Part shown: in pieces, positions 24,878-32,991 of the stretch
Numbering within the stretch: the stretch's first letter is position 1
How the letters are laid out: each line of letters starts with the position of its first letter
NCBI RefSeq assembly: GCF_000190595.1
Contig: NC_015167.1
Coordinates: 663,501 to 727,500 of the forward strand
Direction: 5' to 3'
From: Cellulophaga lytica DSM 7489
Lineage (GTDB): Bacteria > Bacteroidota > Bacteroidia > Flavobacteriales > Flavobacteriaceae
DNA length: 64,000 nt
The notes under the pieces: generated by a model
Databases searched by the model: none
Told to the model about the DNA's origin: nothing
Seen by the model: only the letters and a program-made list of their open reading frames with translations
Position numbers and translations under genes: made by a program

Positions 24878-25642
24878 ATGAAAAAGCTTTTTAAGACTAT
24901 TTTAAATACCATACCTAGACCACTATTAATAAAACTAAGTTATGTATCACGTCCTATACTAACATTTTTTATGCGTGGCAAAACCTATGTAGACCCAATA
25001 GATGGCAAAGGCTTTAAAAAGTTTTTACCGTACGGATATGAAAAGCAACGAGACAATGTATTATCTCCTTCAACACTATCGTTAGAGCGCCATAGACTTC
25101 TTTGGCTTTATTTACAGAGCGAAACAGACTTTTTTACAGCAGATCTTAAGGTGCTACATTTTGCACCTGAACAAGCGTTTTATAAGCGTTTTAGAAAAAT
25201 GAAAAATTTAGAGTACACTACCACAGATTTAGAATCTCCTTTAGCAGATGTAAAAGCAGACATATGCAACTTACCTTTTAAAGACAATAGTTATGATGTT
25301 ATACTATGCAACCATGTTTTAGAGCATATACCAGATGACACCAAAGCTATGCAAGAAATGTACAGAGTTTTAAAACCTGGCGGATGGGGAGTTTTTCAAA
25401 TACCACAAGATTTAAGTAGAGAAAATACTTTTGAAGACGATACCATAACAGATAAAAAAGAACGTACTCGTATTTTTGGACAGTATGACCACGTACGTAT
25501 TTACGGCAAAGATTACTTTGCCAAATTAAGAAAAATAGGATTTACGGTTGAAGAGGTAAATTACACTAAAAAATTACCACCACAAGATGTTAAAAAATAT
25601 TGCTTAGCCCAAGGAGAAATAATACCCGTAGTAAAAAAATAG
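24878..25642 (+). CDS. Class I SAM-dependent methyltransferase
   Basis: A 254-residue protein with a Methyltransf_11 type core. LKVLHFAPEQAFYKRF (about residue 90) stands in place of the usual VLDxGxGxG motif I, so the SAM glycine-rich loop is atypical. The acidic residue TTDLES, FKDNSYDVILCNHVLEHIPDD and YRVLKPGGWGVFQIPQD follow in order. Substrate unknown. The first 35 residues are basic and hydrophobic but are not a clear signal peptide. It converges with apbE, whose stop lies 1 base away. Confidence 0.82.
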   Translation: MKKLFKTILNTIPRPLLIKLSYVSRPILTFFMRGKTYVDPIDGKGFKKFLPYGYEKQRDNVLSPSTLSLERHRLLWLYLQSETDFFTADLKVLHFAPEQAFYKRFRKMKNLEYTTTDLESPLADVKADICNLPFKDNSYDVILCNHVLEHIPDDTKAMQEMYRVLKPGGWGVFQIPQDLSRENTFEDDTITDKKERTRIFGQYDHVRIYGKDYFAKLRKIGFTVEEVNYTKKLPPQDVKKYCLAQGEIIPVVKK

Positions 25643-25643
25643 C

Positions 25644-26678
25644 CTACTCTAATAGTAAGTCTTTAAAGCCTTTTGTAATATATTCTTTTGTATTACCATC
25701 ATCATCCAAATAAATAATGTAGGCTTGCAATGTAGAGTCTTTTTCAATTATTTTTTTAGAATCTTCTAAATCCATTGCCATAAAAGAAGTTGCATAACCA
25801 TCTGCTTTAGCACAGTTACCGGTAATAATAGTTGTTCCTAAAACTTTAGCGTTTTTAGTATACCCAGTTTTTGGATTTAATGTGTGCACATATTTTTCTT
25901 TGGTAACTGGATCTACTCTAAAATGCCTGTAATTACCTGAAGATGCCATAGCTACATTTTTAAGTGTTACAGCTGCTTTATAATTGGTTCGGTCTTCAAC
26001 CTCAGGGTCATTAATACCAACAACCCATTTTTTCTTCTTTTTTAAATTTTCGCCTTTAGCATAAATCTCTCCTCCTACTTCAATTAAAAAGTCTGTAATA
26101 CCCTTACTCTCTAACATTACTGCTAGCCTGTCTATAGAATACCCTTTAGCAATAGCATTAAAATCAAACAAAATGTTAGTATTTGCTTTCTTTATGGTGC
26201 CTTTATTAGTTAGTTCTACTTTACTAAAACCAACATACTCTAACAAGCTATCTACTTTAGAGCTGTCTAATTTTATTTGCTCTCCTGGCCCAAAACCCCA
26301 AGCATTTACTAAAGTCCCTACAGTAGGATCAAAATAGCCATCAGTTTTGCTATTAATATCTTTAGATAGGTTAAAAACCTCTTTAAACATATGGTCTACT
26401 TGTAAGGTAGAATCTCCTTTATTAATTTTAGAAATGTCTGATGAAGGCATATAGGTAGACATAGACTTGTTTATCACTTTAAAAACTGAATCTATTTCTT
26501 CTTGAAAATTAGTCGTTTCATTTGTAAAATAAATAATACTGTATGATGTACCCAGAGCAGATCCATTATTTCGGTTCTCTACAATTTTAGATTTATTATC
26601 ATTTTTACAAGCTGTAAATAAGCAACCGGTAGCAATAAATAGTACTACTTTTAATTTATACTTTAATAAGTCCGTCAT
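25644..26678 (-). CDS. apbE: FAD:protein FMN transferase (ApbE)
   Basis: ApbE attaches FMN covalently to threonine in target proteins such as NqrB and NqrC, using FAD and Mg. The 344-residue protein has a lipoprotein signal (LFIATGCLFTACKN). Family motifs are GTSYSI near the start, STYMPSSDISKIN, AWGFGPGEQ, FDFNAIAKGYSIDRLA, IEVGGEIYAKG, and HTLNPKTGYT. It overlaps the 119-residue gene upstream by 23 bases, so the two are translated together. The nqr operon that encodes its probable targets lies a few kb upstream on the same strand. Periplasmic. Confidence 0.95.
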   Translation of the reverse strand: MTDLLKYKLKVVLFIATGCLFTACKNDNKSKIVENRNNGSALGTSYSIIYFTNETTNFQEEIDSVFKVINKSMSTYMPSSDISKINKGDSTLQVDHMFKEVFNLSKDINSKTDGYFDPTVGTLVNAWGFGPGEQIKLDSSKVDSLLEYVGFSKVELTNKGTIKKANTNILFDFNAIAKGYSIDRLAVMLESKGITDFLIEVGGEIYAKGENLKKKKKWVVGINDPEVEDRTNYKAAVTLKNVAMASSGNYRHFRVDPVTKEKYVHTLNPKTGYTKNAKVLGTTIITGNCAKADGYATSFMAMDLEDSKKIIEKDSTLQAYIIYLDDDGNTKEYITKGFKDLLLE

Positions 26679-27015
26679 AATCTACTATATATTCTTCATT
26701 TAAATACACTGGCAAGTTAGGGTCTGCTGCATTAGTTAACCTTACTCCTGCATAATAAGCAGTAGCATCCATTTTTTCTGCATGATCTTTCATTTTTTCC
26801 ATAAAAGGAATGTCGTATGCATTAGGATTGTTAGGGTAAGCAATTGCCCTAACAACTATAAAATGTAAAACTTTATCTTTTAAACACACAAATTGAGGGT
26901 TACGCTTAGGTTTACTGTTAACACCCATAAACTCATACCCATTTGCCTCTAAATGCTTACCAACAATGTTCATTGCCAAGTTATGTAGCTCTTGCTCTGT
27001 TAATGGTTTTCCCAT
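26656..27015 (-). CDS. Conserved 119-aa protein co-transcribed with apbE
   Basis: A soluble protein of 119 residues with no signal peptide. Visible features are GKHLEANGYEF, KPKRNPQFVCLKDKVLHFIVVRAIAYP and a final YIVDYDGLIKV. Similar short proteins in Flavobacteriia are, to my memory, often labelled as an Nqr subunit F. However, no ferredoxin cysteines or flavin motifs are present, so that label looks wrong for this protein. It resembles a restriction-endonuclease-like or UPF0102-like small fold at most, and I assign no function. Its overlap with apbE suggests a role linked to flavinylation or Nqr assembly. Confidence 0.7.
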   Translation of the reverse strand: MGKPLTEQELHNLAMNIVGKHLEANGYEFMGVNSKPKRNPQFVCLKDKVLHFIVVRAIAYPNNPNAYDIPFMEKMKDHAEKMDATAYYAGVRLTNAADPNLPVYLNEEYIVDYDGLIKV

Positions 27016-27019
27016 ACTG

Positions 27020-27027
27020 CAAAATTA
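27020..27027 (-). promoter_or_regulatory. TAnnTTTG -7 element before the 119-aa gene and apbE
   Basis: On the minus strand TAATTTTG ends 4 bases before the start codon at 27015. As with map, the transcript would be leaderless or nearly so. Confidence 0.55.
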
Positions 27028-27032
27028 GAATA

Positions 27033-27074
27033 AAAAAAGAGACTGCCCCAATAAAGAAGCAATCTCTTTCTAAC
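27033..27074 (-). terminator. Terminator after the ankyrin gene at 27100
   Basis: AAAGAGACTGC pairs with GCAATCTCTTT (one G-T pair), with an A/T-rich flank giving a T-run on the minus strand. It lies between the ankyrin stop and the promoter of the 119-aa gene. Confidence 0.65.
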
Positions 27075-27099
27075 TAAATTAAATAAGAAATCTTAAGCT

Positions 27100-27498
27100 C
27101 TATAAGCTTTTTAAATATTTTACAGCAGCATGTGCATTGGCAGCTTTAGCATATTTTAATGCCGTAACACCAATTTTAGATTTTGCCTTAACATTTGCAC
27201 CATTTGCTACTAAAAGCTTCATAAGCTCTACTTTATTATATCTTGCAGCGTACATTAATGGAGTCATACCCATTGTACCTGATTTTTGATTAATATCTGA
27301 TCCAAATTCTAAGAATTTTTTAGTGGTATCAAAATTACCCTTAACAACAGCTATGCTTAAAGGAGATAAATCCTTGATAGTTGTTTTTTCAATTTTTAAA
27401 TTTTTCTTTAACACTGGTTTATCCGGACCATTACTAGCTGATAAACTTGTTGCTACTAAACTAAATACGATTCCGAAAGCGATAATTGATTTTTTCAT
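27100..27498 (-). CDS. Secreted ankyrin-repeat protein, 132 aa
   Basis: A signal peptide (MKKSIIAFGIVFSLVATSLSA) is followed by about 20 linker residues. Three ankyrin units follow: SPLSIAVVKGNFDTTKKFLEFG, GMTPLMYAARYNKVELMKLLVANGANV and IGVTALKYAKAANAHAAVKYL. It is very similar to the gene at 27686 and related to that at 20941. Short three-unit arrays like this generally mediate protein binding. Export to the periplasm is inferred from the signal peptide. Regulation probably differs from its neighbour: it has the ECF-like block, not the LytTR repeats. Confidence 0.87.
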   Translation of the reverse strand: MKKSIIAFGIVFSLVATSLSASNGPDKPVLKKNLKIEKTTIKDLSPLSIAVVKGNFDTTKKFLEFGSDINQKSGTMGMTPLMYAARYNKVELMKLLVANGANVKAKSKIGVTALKYAKAANAHAAVKYLKSL

Positions 27499-27570
27499 GA
27501 TAATTGTTTTTTGATGTGATGATTGTTTTTTTTTGATTTTAATAATGTTGTTTTGACACTACACTTATAT

Positions 27571-27627
27571 AGACGATGAAAAATTTATTTTGTTTCAGAA
27601 ATTTTTCATTATAACTTTTATTTAACA
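27571..27627 (-). promoter_or_regulatory. ECF-like promoter block upstream of the ankyrin gene
   Basis: On the minus strand: TGTTAAA, N5, GTTATAAT, N9, CTGAAAC, N15, TCGTCT. Every element and every spacer length equals those at 21415-21471, although spacer sequences differ. The TCGTCT element is 73 bases from the start codon. Confidence 0.55.
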
Positions 27628-27685
27628 CTGATTAGGAGTTAGTTAAAAGCTTGTTAACGTTCTAAAAACAAGTTGTTAGCATTGC

Positions 27686-28069
27686 TTAAATTGATTGCAA
27701 AAAGGCCACTGCTTCTGAGGCTTTAGATAATTTTGCATAGCCAAGTGCCGTATAGCCAATTTTAGATTTTAATGTAGTATCTGCTCCATTACTAATTAAC
27801 AGTTTTAACAGTTTAACATTGTTATACCTTGCTGCATACATTAAAGGTGTCATACCTGTACTAACAGATTTTTCATTACTATCTGCTCCATACGCCAAAA
27901 AACTTGCCGTTGTACCATAATCTCCTTTTGCTACTGCAATACTTAAAGGCGAAACATTTTTAATTGTTGTTACATTAATTTTTTTTATAGGTAATGGCTT
28001 TTTCTCTGATGCTATAGAAGTTGCTACTACACTTAATAAAAGACTACATGCGATGATTGATTTTTTCAT
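27686..28069 (-). CDS. Secreted ankyrin-repeat protein, 127 aa
   Basis: A signal peptide (MKKSIIACSLLLSVVATSIA) precedes three ankyrin units: SPLSIAVAKGDYGTTASFLAYG, GMTPLMYAARYNNVKLLKLLISNGAD and IGYTALGYAKLSKASEAVAFL. It is a close tandem paralog of the 27100 gene. No terminator is obvious between the two, but each has its own upstream region. A LytTR-type direct repeat at 28151-28180 marks the likely control site. Function unknown; probably a periplasmic binding protein. Confidence 0.87.
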   Translation of the reverse strand: MKKSIIACSLLLSVVATSIASEKKPLPIKKINVTTIKNVSPLSIAVAKGDYGTTASFLAYGADSNEKSVSTGMTPLMYAARYNNVKLLKLLISNGADTTLKSKIGYTALGYAKLSKASEAVAFLQSI

Positions 28070-28109
28070 GATTGATGATTTAATTGATTACTAAATTTTA
28101 ATTACAATG

Positions 28110-28117
28110 TAAAAGTA
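28110..28117 (-). promoter_or_regulatory. Possible -7 element (TACTTTTA) before the ankyrin gene
   Basis: One mismatch from TAnnTTTG, 41 bases upstream of the start at 28069 and 34 bases downstream of the LytTR-type repeats on the minus strand. A weak -7 box beside an activator site would make sense. Confidence 0.35.
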
Positions 28118-28150
28118 GAACAGTAATACAGTAAAAAAAATAGTTTTATG

Positions 28151-28180
28151 ATGAACGGTAATAACCAAGAAACGAACGGT
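28151..28180 (-). promoter_or_regulatory. LytTR-type direct repeat (two 9-mers, 12-base spacer)
   Basis: On the minus strand ACCGTTCGT and ACCGTTCAT occur as direct repeats starting 21 bases apart. Both fit the LytTR consensus [TA][AC][CA]GTTN[AG][TG] at all nine positions, and the 12-base spacer is the canonical one. They lie upstream of the ankyrin gene at 27686, in front of a weak -7 box. Confidence 0.6.
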
Positions 28181-28242
28181 GAAAAGCAAGACTTTAATTA
28201 AAAATGCATATTTAAATAGAAGTCACATTAAAAATAGTGCAT

Positions 28243-28275
28243 AAAAAAAGCCAGTACAAATGTACCGGCTTTTAA
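28243..28275 (-). terminator. Terminator after nqrF
   Basis: AAAAGCCAGTACA pairs with TGTACCGGCTTTT with one A-C mismatch. A-rich and T-rich flanks give T-runs on both strands. It ends the nqrABCDEF operon 18 bases after the nqrF stop. Confidence 0.85.
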
Positions 28276-28292
28276 ACTTATATTTTTTAGAC

Positions 28293-29600
28293 TTATCCTC
28301 CAAAGTCATCAAATCTGATGTGCTCATCTGGAATACCAAAATCTTCACCCATTTTCTGAACAGCTTTGTTCATTAAAGGAGGTCCACAGAAATACAATTC
28401 AATATCTTCTGGAGACTCATGATGACTTAAATAATTATCTATTACACAATTGTGAATAAACCCTACAAAACCATCACCAGGCGCATCTATATTTTCTTTT
28501 ACTTTCCAGTTATCTTCTGGTAAAGGCTCAGAAAGTGCTAAGTAAAACTTAAAGTTAGGGAATTCTTTTTCTAACTCGTAGAAATGATCCAAGTAGAATA
28601 ACTCTCTCTTAGAACGTCCACCATACCAGTAAGTAACTTTTCTTCCTGTTTTTAATGTTTTAAATAAGTGGTATAAGTGAGAACGCATTGGCGCCATACC
28701 TGCTCCACCACCAACATAAAGCATTTCAGATTCAGACTCATTAATAAAGAACTCACCGTAAGGTCCAGAAATAACAACTTTATCTCCTGGTTTTTGTGCA
28801 AATATGTAAGATGAAGCTACACCTGGGTTAACATCCATCCATCCGTTTTTAGCTCTATCCCAAGGCGGAGTAGCAATACGTACGTTTAACATAATTTCAC
28901 GACCTTCTGCAGGGAAAGAAGCCATTGAGTAAGCTCTTTCTACAGTTTCTTCGTTTTTCATTACTAAAGGCCATAAATTAAATTTATCCCATTCTGCCTG
29001 AAACTTATCTGGAGTTTCATGCTCTTCAGGGTGAGCCGTAATATCTATATCAGAATACTTAATTTCACATTCAGGAATTTCTATCTGAATATATCCACCA
29101 GCTTTGTAGCCCATATCCTCTGGAATTTCAACTACAAATTCTTTAATAAATGATGCAACATTGTAGTTACGTACAACTGTAGCATCCCATTTTTTAATAC
29201 CAAATACTTCTTCAGGAATGGTAATTTCCATATCCTGCTTTACTTTAACCTGGCAAGCTAAACGCGCACCGTGGTTTAACTCTTTTTTAGAGAAGTGAGG
29301 TGTTTCTGTTGGTAAAGCATCTCCACCACCAGATAAAACGTGACACTCACACTGTATACAAGTACCACCACCACCACATGCAGATGGTAAAAATATTTTT
29401 TGGTTACCTAATGTTGTAAGCAAAGAACTACCAGAGCCTACTTCAACCTTCTTTTCTCCATTAATGGTTATAGTAACAGGACCAGAAGGAGATAATTTTT
29501 CTTTTGTAAAAAGTAAAAGAGCAACTAATAATAACAATAACGCCATAAAAGCAATTACCGTAATTACAATTGTACCTATTGTGCTTGTAGCTAAAATCAT
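28293..29600 (-). CDS. nqrF: Na+-translocating NADH:quinone reductase subunit F
   Basis: The entry subunit for electrons: it oxidises NADH and passes electrons via FAD and a [2Fe-2S] centre. In the 435 residues an N-terminal membrane anchor (about 8-31) is followed by a plant-type ferredoxin domain with cysteines C75, C81, C84 and C116 (ACGGGGTCIQCEC, RLACQV). The FAD-binding RAYSMAS motif and the NAD-binding GGGAGMAPMRSH follow, and the C-terminus is the usual FGIPDEHIRFDDFGG. It is the last gene of the operon, 2 bases after nqrE. Full length. Confidence 0.98.
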   Translation of the reverse strand: MILATSTIGTIVITVIAFMALLLLLVALLLFTKEKLSPSGPVTITINGEKKVEVGSGSSLLTTLGNQKIFLPSACGGGGTCIQCECHVLSGGGDALPTETPHFSKKELNHGARLACQVKVKQDMEITIPEEVFGIKKWDATVVRNYNVASFIKEFVVEIPEDMGYKAGGYIQIEIPECEIKYSDIDITAHPEEHETPDKFQAEWDKFNLWPLVMKNEETVERAYSMASFPAEGREIMLNVRIATPPWDRAKNGWMDVNPGVASSYIFAQKPGDKVVISGPYGEFFINESESEMLYVGGGAGMAPMRSHLYHLFKTLKTGRKVTYWYGGRSKRELFYLDHFYELEKEFPNFKFYLALSEPLPEDNWKVKENIDAPGDGFVGFIHNCVIDNYLSHHESPEDIELYFCGPPLMNKAVQKMGEDFGIPDEHIRFDDFGG

Positions 29601-29602
29601 TC

Positions 29603-30337
29603 TTATTTATTTAAAGCGTTATTGTAAGAAACTGAATTTTCATCAATTTCATTTTTAACTTCCTTGTCTTGTGCCTTCTGTGCAGTTTCTTTTGCTTCTT
29701 TTTTAGGAGCATCATCACCACCAGTTAACATACCACCAAAGCTCATAAAGCCAATAGCCATAAGACCTGTGATTATAAACGTAATACCTAAACCTCTTAA
29801 AGGAGCAGGAACGTTAGAGTATCTAATTTTTTCGCGAATTGCAGCAATAGCTAAAATTGCTAAAAACCAACCAATACCAGAACTTATACCGTAGTTAAAA
29901 GCCAAACCTAACGTTTGTATATCTCTAGATTGCATAAATAAAGAACCACCTAAAATGGCACAGTTTACTGCAATTAAAGGTAAAAATATACCCAAAGAGT
30001 TATATAATGATGGCGAAAACTTTTCTACTACTATCTCAACCAATTGTACCATTGTTGCAATAGTTGCAATAAATAATATAAATGATAAAAAGCTTAAGTT
30101 ATAATCTGCATACTCTGGCCCTAACCAAGCTAAAGCACCATCTCTTAACAAGTACTGATCTAACAACCAGTTCATAGGTACAGTTACTGCAAGTACAAAT
30201 ATTACTGCAGCACCAAGACCTACGGCTGTGGATACTTTTTTAGATACTGCCAAATAGGAACACATTCCTAAAAAGGTAGCAAATACCATATTATCTATAA
30301 ATATGGATTTAAAAAATAATTCTACATGTTCTAACAT
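29603..30337 (-). CDS. nqrE: Na+-translocating NADH:quinone reductase subunit E
   Basis: An integral membrane subunit with six helices. It is homologous to NqrD and RnfA/E, and with NqrD binds an Fe centre within the membrane. The characteristic FKSIFIDNMVFATFLGMCSYLAVSKK and the second half-site ALNCAILGG-like stretch (VNCAILGGSLFMQ) hold the paired cysteines. The protein has a charged extension of about 40 residues at the C-terminus (GDDAPKKEAKETAQ...), absent from the short proteobacterial forms as I know them. It lies 27 bases after nqrD. Confidence 0.97.
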   Translation of the reverse strand: MLEHVELFFKSIFIDNMVFATFLGMCSYLAVSKKVSTAVGLGAAVIFVLAVTVPMNWLLDQYLLRDGALAWLGPEYADYNLSFLSFILFIATIATMVQLVEIVVEKFSPSLYNSLGIFLPLIAVNCAILGGSLFMQSRDIQTLGLAFNYGISSGIGWFLAILAIAAIREKIRYSNVPAPLRGLGITFIITGLMAIGFMSFGGMLTGGDDAPKKEAKETAQKAQDKEVKNEIDENSVSYNNALNK

Positions 30338-30364
30338 AACATTGTATTTTTTATATAACTAGTT

Positions 30365-31012
30365 CTAGTTTTCTTCTATTAATGCTTTATTTCTTGAACG
30401 TTGCACCCAAATAATGATACCAACTACTATTAATGCCATTGGAGACAATAACATAAACCCGTTGTTTTCATATCCTATGGCATACAATCCTGTTTTCTCA
30501 ATAGGATCTCCTAATACTTTAAATCCTAATAATGTACCAGAACCTAAAAGTTCTCTAAAGAAACCAACAATAATTAATATTAAACCATAACCAAATGAGT
30601 TTCCAATACCATCTAGGAAAGATCTCCAAGGTCCGTTTGCTAATGCAAAAGCCTCAAAACGTCCCATAATAATACAGTTTGTAATAATTAACCCAACAAA
30701 TACAGAAAGGGTTTTACTAAGTTCATATGCAAATGCTTTAAGCACTTGATCTACTATAATAACTAAGGCAGCTACTACTACCAATTGCACAATAATTCTA
30801 ATTTTAGAAGGTATAATGTTTCTCATTAAAGAGATAACAACGTTACCTATTCCTAATACAAACATTACTGAAACCGCCATTACTATTGACGCTTTTAACT
30901 CTGCTGTAATTGCCAATGCAGAACATATACCTAATACCTGTATAGTAATTGGGTTGTTATCTGCTAATGGATCTAATATTAGATTTGCATCTTTTTTAGA
31001 AAGTAATCCCAT
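30365..31012 (-). CDS. nqrD: Na+-translocating NADH:quinone reductase subunit D
   Basis: A 215-residue six-helix membrane protein, paralogous to NqrE with inverted topology. Conserved segments: DPLADNNPITIQVLGICSAL with its cysteine, NVVISLMRN, LIITNCIIMGRFEAFA with the second cysteine, and GNSFGYGLILIIVGFFRELLGSG. The two Cys pairs of D and E form the intramembrane iron site. It starts 3 bases after the nqrC stop, consistent with translational coupling. Confidence 0.97.
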   Translation of the reverse strand: MGLLSKKDANLILDPLADNNPITIQVLGICSALAITAELKASIVMAVSVMFVLGIGNVVISLMRNIIPSKIRIIVQLVVVAALVIIVDQVLKAFAYELSKTLSVFVGLIITNCIIMGRFEAFALANGPWRSFLDGIGNSFGYGLILIIVGFFRELLGSGTLLGFKVLGDPIEKTGLYAIGYENNGFMLLSPMALIVVGIIIWVQRSRNKALIEEN

Positions 31013-31015
31013 TTC

Positions 31016-31765
31016 TTATTTTTTAGCTATAGTTTCTAAATAATCTTGATAAAGTTTAACGCTTTCTTTTATCATAGCTGTTACACCATTACCTGTAATG
31101 GTTGCACCTGCTAAAGCATCTACTTTATTATCATCTTTTCTTTCGTTTATTGGGTCATTGTTACCTTTAGCAACACTAATTCCAACAAAGGCTCCGTTGT
31201 TTAAAATAGATTCTCCTTTAAAATCATCCATAAAATAACGTTGCTTTATGTTTGCTCCTAGACCAGGTGTTTCTCCTTTATGATCAAAAAACACACCTTG
31301 TACTTTTAAGTCTTCGCCTACTGCAACAAAGCCCCATATAGCATCCCAAAGACCTTTACCTCTCATTGGTATGATGTAAGATTTTACACCATCTTTTTCA
31401 CCAATAAATAATGGTAATTTTCTAACTTCGCCATTTTTAGCTGCTGTTTCTTGCTTTTTTAAATCTATTAAATAAGCTTCGTCATTTGGCGTAATTTTAC
31501 CATTTTCAATAACTATTTGCTCTTTAATATATTTTTTAAACTCAGCTTCTACTTTATCTGTAGGTATAAAATTTATACTCCCTTCGTCTACATTATCATT
31601 AACACCCATTGCATAAAGGATGTTTTGTTGCTTCTCAAACTTTTCATTCATCTTAATTTTACCACTTAAACTAGATGCAGTAAATGCTAAGATAGAACCC
31701 ACAACTACAACCATAATGGCTGCAAAAATGACGGTGTAACTATTTTTATCTGTATTAATTGCCAT
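31016..31765 (-). CDS. nqrC: Na+-translocating NADH:quinone reductase subunit C
   Basis: It carries covalent FMN on a threonine in a periplasmic domain behind a single N-terminal helix (about residues 10-32). The flavinylation motif is DALAGATIT with acceptor Thr at about residue 222; this is the sequence ApbE recognises. GLWDAIWGFVAV and HKGETPGLGA are the other family signatures. Length 249 residues, normal. It is co-transcribed with nqrB (20-base gap) and nqrD (3 bases). Confidence 0.97.
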   Translation of the reverse strand: MAINTDKNSYTVIFAAIMVVVVGSILAFTASSLSGKIKMNEKFEKQQNILYAMGVNDNVDEGSINFIPTDKVEAEFKKYIKEQIVIENGKITPNDEAYLIDLKKQETAAKNGEVRKLPLFIGEKDGVKSYIIPMRGKGLWDAIWGFVAVGEDLKVQGVFFDHKGETPGLGANIKQRYFMDDFKGESILNNGAFVGISVAKGNNDPINERKDDNKVDALAGATITGNGVTAMIKESVKLYQDYLETIAKK

Positions 31766-31785
31766 ATCTATTCTTTTAACGCTAA

Positions 31786-32988
31786 TTAAGCTGTAGCTTT
31801 ATTTGATCTTTTTAAACGTTTTTTTACATTACTTTGCACTACATAATGATCTATAGTTGGAGCAAAAACGTTCATTAATAATATTGCTAAGAATACGCCT
31901 TCTGGATAAGCAGGGTTAAACACTCTAATTAAAACAGAGATAAACCCAATAAAGAAACCGTAATACCATTTTCCTTTATTAGTTTGTGAACCAGTTACAG
32001 GATCTGTAGCCATATATACAATACCAAAAGCTAAACCTCCAACAAGTAAATGTTGCCAGAACTCAAAGCTCATTAATCCGTAAAACTTACTTCCTTCACT
32101 AATCCAATCTGCACTAACAACCCCGTTAAAGATTAAGCCCATTGTTAAAGCACCTATTACAGCGCTTAACATAATTCTCCAGCTAGCTATTTTTGTAAAG
32201 ATTAAAAATAAACCACCTAATAGAATTAAAAACGTAGACGTTTCACCAACAGAACCTGGTATAAAACCAAAGAACATATCTGAAATTGAGTATGATGCAT
32301 CTGTATTTTGAGCTAACTGTCCTAAGATAGTTTCACCAGAAATAGCATCTGCAGTACCAGCTCTTTCTACAGCCTCGTGTACCCATACTTTATCACCACT
32401 CATCCAAGTTGGATAAGCAAAGAATAAAAATGCTCTAATTGTTAATGCTGGGTTTAAGATATTCATACCTGTACCACCAAAAACTTCTTTCCCTATTACA
32501 ACACCAAAAATAACTGCTATAGCTAGCATCCATAATGGTGTATCTATTGGTACAATTAATGGTACTAACATACCAGTTACCAAGTAACCTTCTTCTACCT
32601 CATGTCCTTTAATAACAGCAAAAACAAACTCTACTGCTAAACCAATTACATAAGATACTATTACCAATGGTAATACCGTTGTTAAACCTACTAAAAAGTT
32701 ATCCCATGTTATAAAATCATTTAGTAATGAAAAATCTGCAGGGAAACCATTAATTGCAGAATAATGTTGGTAACCCGCATTAAACATCCCGAAAATTAAA
32801 ACCGGAATTAACGCCATTATTACCGTATTCATTGTACGCTTTAAATCATCTGCTGCTCTTACGTGAGACCCAGAGTGCGTAGTTTCATTAGGCAAGTACA
32901 AAAACGTATGGATTGCATTAAATGCAGGCGCCATTTTTTTGCCTTTATACTTTTCCTTTAAATTGTGTAATGTATTTTTAAGACCCAT
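31786..32988 (-). CDS. nqrB: Na+-translocating NADH:quinone reductase subunit B
   Basis: The main membrane subunit. It binds covalent FMN and riboflavin, and is the site of Na+ movement and quinone reduction. 400 residues with about ten helices. The flavinylation site is DAISGETILG with the Thr at about 220. KEVFGGTGMNILNPALTIRAFLFFAYP and MATDPVTGSQTNKGKW are highly conserved. The charged N-terminus before the first helix is intact. It starts 3 bases after nqrA. Confidence 0.97.
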   Translation of the reverse strand: MGLKNTLHNLKEKYKGKKMAPAFNAIHTFLYLPNETTHSGSHVRAADDLKRTMNTVIMALIPVLIFGMFNAGYQHYSAINGFPADFSLLNDFITWDNFLVGLTTVLPLVIVSYVIGLAVEFVFAVIKGHEVEEGYLVTGMLVPLIVPIDTPLWMLAIAVIFGVVIGKEVFGGTGMNILNPALTIRAFLFFAYPTWMSGDKVWVHEAVERAGTADAISGETILGQLAQNTDASYSISDMFFGFIPGSVGETSTFLILLGGLFLIFTKIASWRIMLSAVIGALTMGLIFNGVVSADWISEGSKFYGLMSFEFWQHLLVGGLAFGIVYMATDPVTGSQTNKGKWYYGFFIGFISVLIRVFNPAYPEGVFLAILLMNVFAPTIDHYVVQSNVKKRLKRSNKATA

Positions 32989-32991
32989 CTT

